Source: Streptomyces camelliae
Lineage (GTDB): Bacteria > Actinomycetota > Actinomycetes > Streptomycetales > Streptomycetaceae
Direction of reading: 5' to 3'
Assembly (NCBI RefSeq): GCF_027625935.1
Contig: NZ_CP115300.1
Location: forward strand, 5,580,001-5,644,000
DNA length: 64,000 nt
Shown here: positions 19,155 to 28,469 of the stretch, one piece after another
Layout: every line of letters begins with the position of its first letter
How positions within the stretch are numbered: position 1 is the first letter of the stretch
Position numbers and translations under genes: made by a program
Notes under the pieces: generated by a model
Database searches by the model: none
Told to the model about the DNA's origin: nothing
Seen by the model: only the letters and a program-made list of their open reading frames with translations

Positions 19155-20509
19155 CGCCGCACCTCCCGCTCCCGCCGCAGCCGACGAATGTTGAACGCCA
19201 TCACTGGGATCACCAGCACCAGCAGCAGCACCGCGATCGCGCTCGCGACGCCCGGCTGGTCCTCCGCGAAGCCCTTGCGGTACAGCTCCAGGGCGAGCAC
19301 GTTCGCGTCGGCCTGGGAGGAGCCCGGGGCGATGATGTAGACGAGGTCGAACACCTTCAGCACATTGATCATCAGGGTGACGGTGACGACCGCGAGGACC
19401 GGTGCCAGCAGCGGCACGGTGATCTTGCGGAACACCTGCCACTCGCTCGCGCCGTCCACCCGCGCGGCCTCCAGCAGCTCCCGGGGCACACCCGCGAGCC
19501 CGGCCGCGATCAGCACCATCGCGAAGCCGGCCCACATCCACACGTACGCCCCGATGATCGCCGGGGTGACCAGCGTCGGCCCGAGCCACGACACCCCGTT
19601 GTACGGCTCCCTGAAGTTGCTCGCCGGCAGTCGCAGCCGGGCCCCGTCGGCGGACGCGGGCAGGGTGAAGGTGCCGTCACCGGCCGCCTTGGTGGAGGCG
19701 ACCACCGTGCCGTCCTTCACCGCCTCGATCCGCATCCCGGCGTACCCCTGCTCGGACGGATCGGGCACGCCGAGCCGTCCGACGCCCTTGCCGCGGGTGA
19801 AGTCCTGCCAGGTGGTGCCGGTGACCTTCCCCGGCTCCGGCTTGGCCGCCACGGCCTGCTTGGCGCCGTCCGGCATCTGGTCGGGCGCGACGCCGACCAG
19901 GGGGAGGGCGACCGGCTGTCCGGCGTGGACGGTGGCCTTGGTGACGAAGCCTCCGTTCTGCGCGACGAGCGGCGACTCACGGCCGGGGTGGGCCTTCGGG
20001 AACGCCGAGGACTGGGCGAAGGTGTCGTGCACGCCCACCCACACCGCGTTCGCGACGCCCTTGTGCGGATCCTGGTCGTACACCAGCCGGAAGATGATCC
20101 CGGCCGCCAGCATCGAGATCGCCATCGGCATGAAGACGACCAGCTTGAACGCCGTTCCCCAGCGCACCTTCTCGGTCAGCACCGCGAAGATCAGTCCGAG
20201 CGCGGTGGAGACCGTGGGCGCGAACACCACCCAGATGACGTTGTTCTTGAAGGCGGTGCGGATGCCGTCGTCCGTGAAGAGGGTCCGGTAGTTGTCGACT
20301 CCGGCGAAACCGTGGCCGGAGTTGCCCACGAAGCTGCGGACGAGCGAGTACCCGATCGGGTAGACCACGAGCGCGCCGAGCAGCACCAGGGCCGGCAGCA
20401 GGAACAGCGCTGCCACCGCCCTGCGGGTGCCGGTCACGCTCTGACGGCTCTTGCGACCGCGGGGTGCGGCGGGGCCCGGTGGGGCGCCCGCCGTCGCTGC
20501 CGACGCCAT
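19151..20509 (-). CDS. Sugar ABC transporter permease (MalF type) with a large extracytoplasmic insert
   Basis: 452 residues from the ATG at 20509, seven bases after the binding-protein stop. Helices lie at about 31-56, 90-112 and 119-143. Residues ~145-310 then form a soluble insert before the remaining helices and the EAA loop (ELLEAARVDGASEWQVF from 344). The insert contains beta-rich segments such as VKDGTVVASTKAAGDGTF. Ordinary permeases of this family are about 300 residues with a short loop here; the second importer in this window (37668-38555) is an example. Position between helices 3 and 4 is that of the P2 domain of E. coli MalF, which contacts the binding protein. Confidence 0.9.
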   Translation of the reverse strand: MASAATAGAPPGPAAPRGRKSRQSVTGTRRAVAALFLLPALVLLGALVVYPIGYSLVRSFVGNSGHGFAGVDNYRTLFTDDGIRTAFKNNVIWVVFAPTVSTALGLIFAVLTEKVRWGTAFKLVVFMPMAISMLAAGIIFRLVYDQDPHKGVANAVWVGVHDTFAQSSAFPKAHPGRESPLVAQNGGFVTKATVHAGQPVALPLVGVAPDQMPDGAKQAVAAKPEPGKVTGTTWQDFTRGKGVGRLGVPDPSEQGYAGMRIEAVKDGTVVASTKAAGDGTFTLPASADGARLRLPASNFREPYNGVSWLGPTLVTPAIIGAYVWMWAGFAMVLIAAGLAGVPRELLEAARVDGASEWQVFRKITVPLLAPVLAVVTVTLMINVLKVFDLVYIIAPGSSQADANVLALELYRKGFAEDQPGVASAIAVLLLVLVIPVMAFNIRRLRREREVRR

Positions 20510-20516
20510 CGCCGGG

Positions 20517-21911
20517 TCAGCTCCCGCTTCCGTACGCCGCCGCCGCGTCCCTCTCCAGCTTCGCCTGGGTGCCCGCGACGTCCGACGGGTTGCGCAGGAA
20601 GTCCTGGAGATCCTTCCACTCGCCCTTGCCCGGGGTGCCGCCGAAGGCCTGCGGGGCCTGGTCGGACATGTCGAAGCGGAAGTCGTCACCGGACGCGATC
20701 AGCGCCTTGGCGATCTTCTGCTGCACCTCGTTCGGATACGCCGAGATCGGCACGCTCTTGTTCGGCGAGAGATAGCCGCCGAGCTTCGCCTGGATCGTCG
20801 CCGCGTCCGGGGAGGCGAGGAAGGTGACCAGGGCCTGGGCCGCCTTGGAGTCCTTGAGGATCACGGCCGCGTCGCCGCCGGAGACCACGGGCGCGTTCGC
20901 GCCGACGGCCGGGAACGGGAACACCTTCGCGTCCGTGCCCACCTTCGCCTTGGTCTCACCGATGTTGACCTGCACGAAGTCGCCCTCGTAGACCATCGCG
21001 GCCTTCGGCTGGTCGCCGCCGGTGAAGGTCTGGGTGACCGAGGCCGGGAACTCCGTCTGCAGCGCGCCGCTCTGCCCGCCCGCGAGATAGTCCTTCTTGC
21101 CCCAGATCTGCGCGAGCGTCTCCAGGGCCTGCCTGACCGACGGATCCGTCCACTTGATCTTGTGCTGCGTGAGCTGGTCGTACTTCTCCGGGCCGGCCTG
21201 GGACAGATACACGTTCTCGAACCAGTCCGTCAGCGGCCAGCCGTCCGCGCCCGGCACCGAGAACGGGGTGACACCGGAGTCGTACACCGCCTGCGCGCTG
21301 GTCAGCAGGTCCTTCCAGGTCTTCGGCTCCTTGGCGCCCGCGTTCTCGAAGACCTTGGCGTTGTACCAGATCAGCGACTTGTTGGCGGCCTTGTAGTAGA
21401 CGCCGTACTGCTTGCCGTCGACCTTCCCGATGTCCTGCCAGCCCTGCGAGTAGTTCTTCTGCAACTCCGCCAGCGCCTCGGGGCCGAGCGGCTTGGCCCA
21501 CTTCTGCCGCACCGCCTGCTTGATGGCACCGGGCTGCGGCAGCATCGCCACGTCCGGCGGCTGGCCGCCCGCGATCTTCGAACCGAGGAAGTTGATGATC
21601 GGGTCCTGGGCGGGTACGAAGGTGACCTTCGCGCCGGTCCGCTTCTCGAACTCGGCCAGCACCTGCTTGAAGTTCGCCTGCTCCTGGCCGGTCCAGACGG
21701 CGGCGATCTCCAGGGTGGTGCCGTTCAGTTTCGGCAGACTGACGGTGGAACTGGTGGGGGTACTGGCGGGGGTACCGCTGTCCGTTGTGTCCTTGCCGCT
21801 CTTGTTGTCGCTGCTGGAGCACGCGGAGAGCGCGAGGGCCCCCGTGAGCAGGGCGGCGAGTGTGGTGACGGTCCTGTGTGGCCGGATGGTGCTGCTGCTG
21901 TGAATGCGCAT
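20517..21911 (-). CDS. Sugar-binding lipoprotein of ABC importer (family 1)
   Basis: 464 residues from the ATG at 21911 (GGGGAAG upstream; a GTG lies three bases earlier). The signal peptide ends in the lipobox LSAC, followed by a Ser/Asp/Lys/Thr-rich linker. The body has family 1 solute-binding features: FEKRTGAKVTFVPAQD, PPDVAMLPQPG, WKDLLTSAQAV and AQALVTFLASPDAA. It captures an unidentified sugar outside the membrane for the two permeases downstream. It is the first gene of the operon; the upstream 176 bp to the FHA/FtsK stop should hold the promoter, but no LacI-type palindrome was found there. Confidence 0.9.
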   Translation of the reverse strand: MRIHSSSTIRPHRTVTTLAALLTGALALSACSSSDNKSGKDTTDSGTPASTPTSSTVSLPKLNGTTLEIAAVWTGQEQANFKQVLAEFEKRTGAKVTFVPAQDPIINFLGSKIAGGQPPDVAMLPQPGAIKQAVRQKWAKPLGPEALAELQKNYSQGWQDIGKVDGKQYGVYYKAANKSLIWYNAKVFENAGAKEPKTWKDLLTSAQAVYDSGVTPFSVPGADGWPLTDWFENVYLSQAGPEKYDQLTQHKIKWTDPSVRQALETLAQIWGKKDYLAGGQSGALQTEFPASVTQTFTGGDQPKAAMVYEGDFVQVNIGETKAKVGTDAKVFPFPAVGANAPVVSGGDAAVILKDSKAAQALVTFLASPDAATIQAKLGGYLSPNKSVPISAYPNEVQQKIAKALIASGDDFRFDMSDQAPQAFGGTPGKGEWKDLQDFLRNPSDVAGTQAKLERDAAAAYGSGS

Positions 21912-22087
21912 CACTTCCCCGTTCGTCGGCTGTCCCGTGCGCTCCGGTCTACGCCGGGCCGCTCAGGACGGGCAAGAGCCCCTGCGGCCTCTACGTGCCC
22001 ATCGTGACCGGCTCGTGACCGTGAGTGTATGCGTACGGGTGCGGATCGACCTCGGATCGGCGGGGCGGGGCGGAGCAGAGGGGCCGT

Positions 22088-25000
22088 TCAGAGGAGGGAC
22101 GGCACCCGTGCCGCCGACACCTCCCGGGCCGCCCGCTCCACCGCGCTCGCCAGCAGGGCCAGGTCGGTCGGACCGTTGCCCAGCTCCCGCACCGGCCGGC
22201 GGGCCGGCGGGTCGCCCATCCGTGCCCAGTCCAGCGGCACGACCGTCGGCCGCTGGGTCGCGGTCCGCGGGATACGGCCCGTCACCCGGCCCGCCTGGAA
22301 ACCGGTGACCCGGCCGTCCGCGTACGCCAACTGTCCGCGCCCCGGAGCCGGTTCGTCCGGCCCGGACGCCGGGGCGACCAGCGCGACCCGCAGCGTGGCC
22401 CGGCGCGCGGGCTCCGTCTCCGCCGTACGACCCCCCGTCCCGGCCGCCGCCACCAGATGCACGCCGAGCCGCGCACCCTCCCGGGCCACCGCCTCCAGCG
22501 CCCGCATCACCGAGCCCGCGGCGGGCCGGCCGGGCGAGCCGAGCGCGGGCGTGACCAGCGCGTCCAGATCGTCGACGACCACCACGAGCCGGGGCAACGG
22601 CGGTATGGCCTCGGCCCGTTGACGCGCTGCGGCGCCCGGCCGCAGCCGAAGGGTGGAACTGGGCGGCGCCTCTATGTCCCCCGAGGAGGCGGAGGCAGAG
22701 GTGGCGGCGGAGGAGGACGTGCGCTGCGCGACGATACGGCCCGACAGCGCGCGTCCCGCATGCCACTCGGCGAAGTCCGACCGGCCCAGCAGCTCCGCGC
22801 GCCGCTTCAGCTCGGCGGCCAGCGACTGGGCGAACTCCCGCATCCGTACGGGGTCGTTGGCGATGAGGTGGGTGGTCACGTGCGGTATGTCGGTACACAC
22901 CCGCAGCCCCTCACCGCGTCCGGCGCCCGTCCCGACCCCGTCCCGCCCGTCGATCAGCACGATGCCGAGCCGGTCCGGCCGCTCGGCGGCGGCCAGCGAG
23001 GCCACCACCGCCCGCAGCAGCTCCGTACGGCCGCTGCCGGCCGGTCCCTCGATCAGCAGATGGGGCCCGTCGGCCACCAGGTCGGCGGTGAGTGGCCCGC
23101 GCGGTCCGGCACCGAGCACCGCACGCGCCCGGCCGCCGAGCGCCTGGGTGTCGTCCGCCGCGTCCGCCCAGCGCGCCATCAGCGACGCCGGGGTGGCCCG
23201 GGCCAGCCCCAACTCGTCCAGCAGCCGGGCCGACTGGGGCAACGGCGTGGCCACGCGCGCGTGCGACCCGGCGACCGGGCCGTCCGGCCGCAGCGGCGCC
23301 AGCGCCCGCGCGAACCGCTCCGCCCAGGCGCCGGACACCGCGTCCACGCCCGCGAGTACACCGGGTCCGACGGGCCCGCTGGGCGCCACCCGCATCACAT
23401 GCAGCCCGGTGGCGACATCCCCGCCGAGCAGCGCCACGGCACCGCAGTGCCGGAACGTCGGCGTCACCGCGCAGGCGGCCTCGTACGCCACCGCCACGGC
23501 GGAGCCGGCCGACGCGGTCTCGGTCTCGGCGAGAGACACGACATGCACCCCGACCCGCGGCCCGGCCACGGCGAGCCGCGCGAGAGCCTCCTGCAGGGCG
23601 GCTCCGCCGGGATCACCGTCCACGACGACGATCGTGTAGGGCCCGGTGAAGCCACCGGTGCCCGGGGCTTCGGCGGTGTCCTTGGCCCAGGAGGGGCGAC
23701 GGGTGCGGGCCGAGTCGGCCGCGGGCTGGGGGATGCGTCCGGTGGGGCCGGTGGGGTCGGCCGGGGGGTGGTGGGGGGTGGCAGTGGAGTACGTGCCGTG
23801 GGTGGAGGCGGTCGGGGTAGTGGGGTGTCCGGCGGCGGTTCCCTGGGTGGGTGCGCCGGCCGAGGCATCCGGGGCGTGTCCGTGTGCGGGAGCGCCGGAG
23901 TGGCCGGATACCGCTCCCTGGGCGGGTGTGCCCGGGTGGCCGGAGGCTGTGGGCTGTGCGGGCAGCAGGCCGGGTGTGGAGTTGCCCGGCATACGGCGGT
24001 CGGCCGGGGCGTGGTCCGACAGGTCACGGGATCCGGCGGGTGAGCCGTGGGCGGACCGGCCCGGCGCGTCCGAGGACGACCCGGAGGCGGTGAAGCCTTG
24101 CGTCTCCGGCGCGGTGTCCCAGGCAGGGGCGGCAGGCGTGCCGGCCGCGGTGGGGCGGCTCGTGGTGCCGGGCGTGGCGGAGCCGCCCGGCACGGCTGCG
24201 GTGCCGGCTGCGGCGCGGGTGCCCGGGAGCGAGCCTTGGGCGAGGGCGTTCGGGAGGGTGCCGGGCGTGGCCGCGCTGGACGGTACGCCGGTGCCGGGCG
24301 CCGGGGTGCCGGTGGGGTGGGCCGTGGTTCTGGCCGTCGCCGCGTGGTCGTCCAGCCGGCGGAGCAGTTCCTCCGTGCGGGCCGCCGCCTGTTCGCGGTC
24401 GTAGGCCAGCAGCAGGCGGCAGTCCTGGCCGTGGCCGGGCCGGACATGGGGGAGCCAGCCCAGCCAGGACCACTCGGCGGTGCGCTCCGCCACCGGGCGG
24501 GAGCGGTCGGCGCTGATCAGCACGATCTCCAGCAGGTCGGGGGAGTGCAGCGCGGCGAGCTGGGCCAGCACCGCGCGGGCCAGCCCGGACAGCCGGGGGC
24601 GCGGGCCGGCCAGGCCCAGCGAGCCCGCCTCGCGCAGCGCCGCCGTCACCGGCACGGCGGGAACCAGACCCGAGCCGTCCGGCGCGCTCCGGTCGGCCGT
24701 GCCGAGTCGCACGGTCAGCGCCTCCGGGTGTCCCGGCCCGCGCTCCCACAGCCGGGGTCCGGGGCCCAGTGCCGTCAGCAGCAGGGCGGCGGGATCCGGC
24801 CAGGCCTCGGGCTGCGGCGGGGCACCGGCCGCCGGAACGGCACCGGGGGAGCGGGTCACCTGGGCGCCGTACGACTCCTCGCCGCCGGTCTGCTCCGACC
24901 GCCCGCCGGCCAGCCGTCGCGCCCACCTTCCGAGGCCGCGCCGCCGGGCACCCTGCGGCAGATCGCCGCCGACTCCGAACCGCCCCGCGTGCGTGTCCCC

Positions 25001-26341
25001 ACTGGTACCGGCACCGGTACGAGATCCCGCACCGGACGCGCTCTCGATCCGCGGCGCCCCACCTTGCCCGGGCACGAGAGCCGACTCCGCCCGCTGATGC
25101 TCCTGACCCCCGTCGAAGCCACCCGCGGACGACCCTTGCCCCGCACCGAAGCCACCGGCACCAGCCGTCGTTCCACTCCCACGAGGGCCACCACCGGACA
25201 CCCCACCGGCAGCCGCCGACGCTTGCCCCCGACCAGCGCCCCCGCCCCCCGACCGCGCACCCGCATCCGCCGAAGTCCCTCCACCCCGACCAGACCCACC
25301 GGCACCCGACAAGGCACCCGCACCCGCCGAACCAGGGCCACCCCCGGCCGACGCCCCACCGGCACCCGAAAGACCGCCCGCACCCGCCGAACCAGGCCCA
25401 CCAGCACCCGACGCCGTATCGCCCCCCGCCGAAGCCGCTCGACCCCCACCAGGCCGCCCCGCACCCGACGCCCCACCGGCACCCGGCAAACCACCCGCAC
25501 CCAGACCCGTACCAGCGCCCACACCTGCACCCAGACCCGTACCAGCGCCCACACCCACACCCGCCGCCGGCGCTTGCCCCCCACCGGGGCCGCCCGCACC
25601 ACCCGGCGACGAAACCCGCACGGGTGGTGCGGGTGGGAAACCGGAGCCGGTCGAAGGCCGGTCCCCGGACCCCCCGGCCAGGCCGACCCGAACGCACCCC
25701 TCCCCGTCCGGCACCCCCCGCACCCGCGCCCCCGGCCCCCCGGCCGGCGTCACCCGCAGCGCGGACTCACCGATCCGCAGCAGCCCCCCGGCAGGGACCC
25801 GCACCGGCCGCTCCCCGACCCGCACGCCGTCGAGCGTCGTACCGTTCGTGGAGCCCAGGTCGGCGACCGAGACGCGGCCGTCGGTGCCGACCGTGACCGC
25901 GCAGTGCAGCCGGGAGACGTCGGGGTCGTCCAGCGGCACGTCCGCGTCGGCGGAGCGGCCCACGCTGATCCGGCCGCCGTGCAGCAGATGGACCCCGCCC
26001 GCGTCCGGCCCCGCGACGACGTGCAGCTGGGTCGGCGCGTCGTCCAGCTCGGGATGCGGCTCGGGGGCCGCGGGGGCGCCCAGGGAGAGCACGGCGCCGT
26101 CGATCAGCGGGGGCTCGCCGAGGGTGCAGCGGCGCGGGTCCAGACGGTCGGCGCCGGCGTAGAGGACGACGGCCGCGCCACCGGTGTCCCGGCCCTCCCC
26201 GGTGACCGCCCCGGCCAGCGCGGACGCGACCGCGGCCAGGTCCGTGCCCGTGGGCGCCGTGACCAGCACGTCGCGGCTCGCGGCGCGACCCCGCTGCGGG
26301 GACGGGCCCAGCGGGTCTACGACGGTCAGCCGGATCTGCAT
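22088..26341 (-). CDS. Giant FHA-domain, EccC/FtsK-like ATPase
   Basis: 1417 residues from the ATG at 26341. Residues ~104-197 are an FHA domain with GRS (128-130), SRLH (143-146) and STNG (164-167), which binds phosphothreonine. Residues ~210-430 are Gly/Ala-rich low complexity. An EccC-like segment follows (LWERGPGHPEALTVRLG, LHSPDLLEIVLI, WSWLGWLPHV). It is interrupted by ~220 residues rich in Thr, Pro, Ala and His, then resumes (YTIVVVDGD). The C-terminal FtsK/SpoIIIE domain has GPAGSGRTEL, with Arg in place of the Walker A Lys, and Walker B LVVVVDDLD. No membrane helix is visible. No ESX partners are nearby. It is divergent from pkaA, a plausible phosphorylation partner. Confidence 0.82.
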   Translation of the reverse strand: MQIRLTVVDPLGPSPQRGRAASRDVLVTAPTGTDLAAVASALAGAVTGEGRDTGGAAVVLYAGADRLDPRRCTLGEPPLIDGAVLSLGAPAAPEPHPELDDAPTQLHVVAGPDAGGVHLLHGGRISVGRSADADVPLDDPDVSRLHCAVTVGTDGRVSVADLGSTNGTTLDGVRVGERPVRVPAGGLLRIGESALRVTPAGGPGARVRGVPDGEGCVRVGLAGGSGDRPSTGSGFPPAPPVRVSSPGGAGGPGGGQAPAAGVGVGAGTGLGAGVGAGTGLGAGGLPGAGGASGAGRPGGGRAASAGGDTASGAGGPGSAGAGGLSGAGGASAGGGPGSAGAGALSGAGGSGRGGGTSADAGARSGGGGAGRGQASAAAGGVSGGGPRGSGTTAGAGGFGAGQGSSAGGFDGGQEHQRAESALVPGQGGAPRIESASGAGSRTGAGTSGDTHAGRFGVGGDLPQGARRRGLGRWARRLAGGRSEQTGGEESYGAQVTRSPGAVPAAGAPPQPEAWPDPAALLLTALGPGPRLWERGPGHPEALTVRLGTADRSAPDGSGLVPAVPVTAALREAGSLGLAGPRPRLSGLARAVLAQLAALHSPDLLEIVLISADRSRPVAERTAEWSWLGWLPHVRPGHGQDCRLLLAYDREQAAARTEELLRRLDDHAATARTTAHPTGTPAPGTGVPSSAATPGTLPNALAQGSLPGTRAAAGTAAVPGGSATPGTTSRPTAAGTPAAPAWDTAPETQGFTASGSSSDAPGRSAHGSPAGSRDLSDHAPADRRMPGNSTPGLLPAQPTASGHPGTPAQGAVSGHSGAPAHGHAPDASAGAPTQGTAAGHPTTPTASTHGTYSTATPHHPPADPTGPTGRIPQPAADSARTRRPSWAKDTAEAPGTGGFTGPYTIVVVDGDPGGAALQEALARLAVAGPRVGVHVVSLAETETASAGSAVAVAYEAACAVTPTFRHCGAVALLGGDVATGLHVMRVAPSGPVGPGVLAGVDAVSGAWAERFARALAPLRPDGPVAGSHARVATPLPQSARLLDELGLARATPASLMARWADAADDTQALGGRARAVLGAGPRGPLTADLVADGPHLLIEGPAGSGRTELLRAVVASLAAAERPDRLGIVLIDGRDGVGTGAGRGEGLRVCTDIPHVTTHLIANDPVRMREFAQSLAAELKRRAELLGRSDFAEWHAGRALSGRIVAQRTSSSAATSASASSGDIEAPPSSTLRLRPGAAARQRAEAIPPLPRLVVVVDDLDALVTPALGSPGRPAAGSVMRALEAVAREGARLGVHLVAAAGTGGRTAETEPARRATLRVALVAPASGPDEPAPGRGQLAYADGRVTGFQAGRVTGRIPRTATQRPTVVPLDWARMGDPPARRPVRELGNGPTDLALLASAVERAAREVSAARVPSLL

Positions 26342-26652
26342 CCCCACCCCAACACGAGCACGTCGGCCAGTACTGGAGGCATCCTCGCACCTGCCACTGA
26401 CACAGCGCCCGGCACCCGGTAACAAGTGATCTTGATTGGTCGGCTCTGCCCCCAAAAGTGCCTGACCACCGGTCCCCCGACGATCACTTGAGATCGGTCA
26501 CGTCCGCTCTGCGGCAACCGACGAACCGACGGCAGCGTCTTTCTGTCGAACATGTGGTGCCCAGGAGGGCGGCACTACAGTGGGTCGGACAACCGGAACG
26601 ACAACCGGAATGCAGGCAAGCAAGCATCAGCAAGCAGCAGGGAGCGCGTGAC
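26342..26652. other. Divergent intergenic region between the FHA/FtsK gene and pkaA
   Basis: 311 bp with no convincing gene. It is less GC-rich than its flanks and includes GTAACAAGTGATC and TTGATTGG near 26420-26440 and ACAACCGGAACGACAACCGG near 26590, a short direct repeat. Promoters for both genes must lie here. The reading frame open upstream of pkaA has no start codon with a ribosome-binding site. Confidence 0.5.
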
Positions 26653-28326
26653 GTGCGGCCAGTCGGCAGCAAGTACCTGCTTGAGGAGCCGCTCGGACGC
26701 GGCGCCACAGGCACCGTCTGGCGTGCCCGCCAGCGTGAGACCGCGGGCGCCGAGGCGGCCGTGGCCGGCCAGCCCGGAGAGACGCTCGCGATCAAGGTCC
26801 TCAAGGAGGAGCTGGCGAGCGACCCGGACATCGTGATGCGCTTCCTGCGCGAGCGCTCCGTACTGCTCCGGCTCACCCACCCCAACATCGTCCGGGTCCG
26901 CGACCTGGTCGTCGAGGGCGATCTGCTGGCGCTGGTCATGGATCTCGTCGACGGCCCCGACCTGCACCGCTATCTGCGCGAGTACGGCCCGCTCACCCCG
27001 GTCGCCGCCGCCCTGATGACGGCCCAGATCGCCGACGCCCTCGCCGCGAGCCACGCCGACGGGGTCGTCCACCGCGACCTGAAGCCCGCCAACGTGCTGC
27101 TCGCGCAGTACAACGGCCAGATGCACCCGATGCTGACCGACTTCGGCATCGCCCGCCTCGCCGACTCCCCGGGCCTGACCCGCACCAGCGAGTTCGTCGG
27201 CACGCCGGCGTACGTGGCGCCGGAGTCCGCCGAGGGCCGCCCGCAGACCTCCGCGGTCGACATCTACGGCGCCGGCATCCTGCTGTACGAGCTGGTCACC
27301 GGCCGCCCGCCGTTCTCCGGCAGCACAGCCCTGGAAGTCCTGCACCAGCACCTGAGCGCCGAGCCGCGCCGCCCCTCCACCGTGCCGGACCCGCTGTGGA
27401 CGGTCATAGAGCGCTGCCTGCGCAAGAACCCCGACGAGCGGCCGAGCGCCGAGAGCCTCGCGCGCGGGCTGCGCGTCGTCGCCGAGGGCATCGGCGTGCA
27501 CGCGAACGCCGCGCAGATCGCCGCCGCCGAGGGCGTGGGCGCGCTGCTCGCCCCCGACCCGGCCCCGACGGCCGTACCGGGCGTGCCCGGCGCCGCCGAC
27601 CCCACCCAGGTGCTGCCGACGAACGCGCCGCAGCCGTCGTACGACCCGAGCGCGGCGACGAGCGTGCTGCCGCACACCGGCGGCCCGGCCGGCGCCGCCG
27701 ACCCCACCGCCGTACTGCCGAACACGGGCGCCGCCGACCCGACGGCGCTCCTGCCCAACACCGGCCCGCAGGGGCAGCAGCCCGAGCAGCCGCACCCCTG
27801 GCAGACCCAGCTGCGCGCGGCCCGCGACCGCAACGAGCAGACGCAGGTCCAGTACCTGGCCCCGGAGGACGACCCGCTGCGCCACCGCCCGCAGCGCCAG
27901 GTCGCCCGCCCCCAGCAGCAGCCGCGCCCGGCCCCGCAGCCCCGCACCCAGCAGCCGCAGCCGCGCGGCCGGCAGCAGGGCTACCAGCAGGGGTACGGCT
28001 ACGCGCCGCAGCAGCAGCCCCAGCAGTACGCCCCGCCGCAGCAACCGCAACAGCCCCAGCAGCCGCAGCGTCCCGCGCGTGAGCCGCGCGAGCCGCGTGC
28101 GCCCCGGCAGCGCAGCGCCAACCCGATGAAGATTCCGGGGCTCGGCTGCCTGAAGGGCTGTCTGTTCACGCTCGTCATCCTGGTCGTGGCGAGCTGGCTG
28201 ATCTACGAGCTGACCCCGCTGCACACCTGGATCGGCCAGGGCCGCAGCTACTGGCACGAGGTGAGCCACTGGGTCGGCCAGGTCAGCAGCTGGGTCAAGG
28301 ATCTGGGCGGCTCCTCGGGCAACTGA
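26653..28326 (+). CDS. pkaA: Membrane Ser/Thr protein kinase PkaA
   Basis: 557 residues from the GTG at 26653 (AGGGAG 8 nt upstream). The Hanks-type kinase domain spans ~8-275: Gly loop GRGATG (15-20), catalytic Lys48, HRD (140-142), DFG (163-165), and GTPAYVAPE in the activation segment. A Pro/Gln/Ala-rich linker follows, with four T-x-[VL]-L-P motifs (Thr318, 336, 352, 364). One membrane helix lies at about 498-520, then a short 37-residue external tail. It phosphorylates proteins on Ser/Thr in the cytoplasm. Tandem arrangement with pkaB matches the pkaA-pkaB pair described in S. coelicolor, whose PkaA is of similar length. Confidence 0.9.
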   Translation: MRPVGSKYLLEEPLGRGATGTVWRARQRETAGAEAAVAGQPGETLAIKVLKEELASDPDIVMRFLRERSVLLRLTHPNIVRVRDLVVEGDLLALVMDLVDGPDLHRYLREYGPLTPVAAALMTAQIADALAASHADGVVHRDLKPANVLLAQYNGQMHPMLTDFGIARLADSPGLTRTSEFVGTPAYVAPESAEGRPQTSAVDIYGAGILLYELVTGRPPFSGSTALEVLHQHLSAEPRRPSTVPDPLWTVIERCLRKNPDERPSAESLARGLRVVAEGIGVHANAAQIAAAEGVGALLAPDPAPTAVPGVPGAADPTQVLPTNAPQPSYDPSAATSVLPHTGGPAGAADPTAVLPNTGAADPTALLPNTGPQGQQPEQPHPWQTQLRAARDRNEQTQVQYLAPEDDPLRHRPQRQVARPQQQPRPAPQPRTQQPQPRGRQQGYQQGYGYAPQQQPQQYAPPQQPQQPQQPQRPAREPREPRAPRQRSANPMKIPGLGCLKGCLFTLVILVVASWLIYELTPLHTWIGQGRSYWHEVSHWVGQVSSWVKDLGGSSGN

Positions 28327-28469
28327 TCCCGGAACGCCCGTAACCGGACCGCGAGTTTGCGGATTTGTCGACATCTGACGGGTGATTTCCGTCTCCGCGG
28401 TGAAGGTTGGCTCGTCAGGCGCGTAGTTTTGTCGGCACCACGCGACAACGCGCGCCTGTAGGAGCAGTC

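Noticed and set aside
24047..26422. A 791-codon open frame on the + strand opposite the FHA/EccC-like gene
   Set aside because: It is rich in Arg, Thr and Pro, lacks recognisable domains, and arises from third-position GC bias and the low-complexity tract of the real minus-strand gene.
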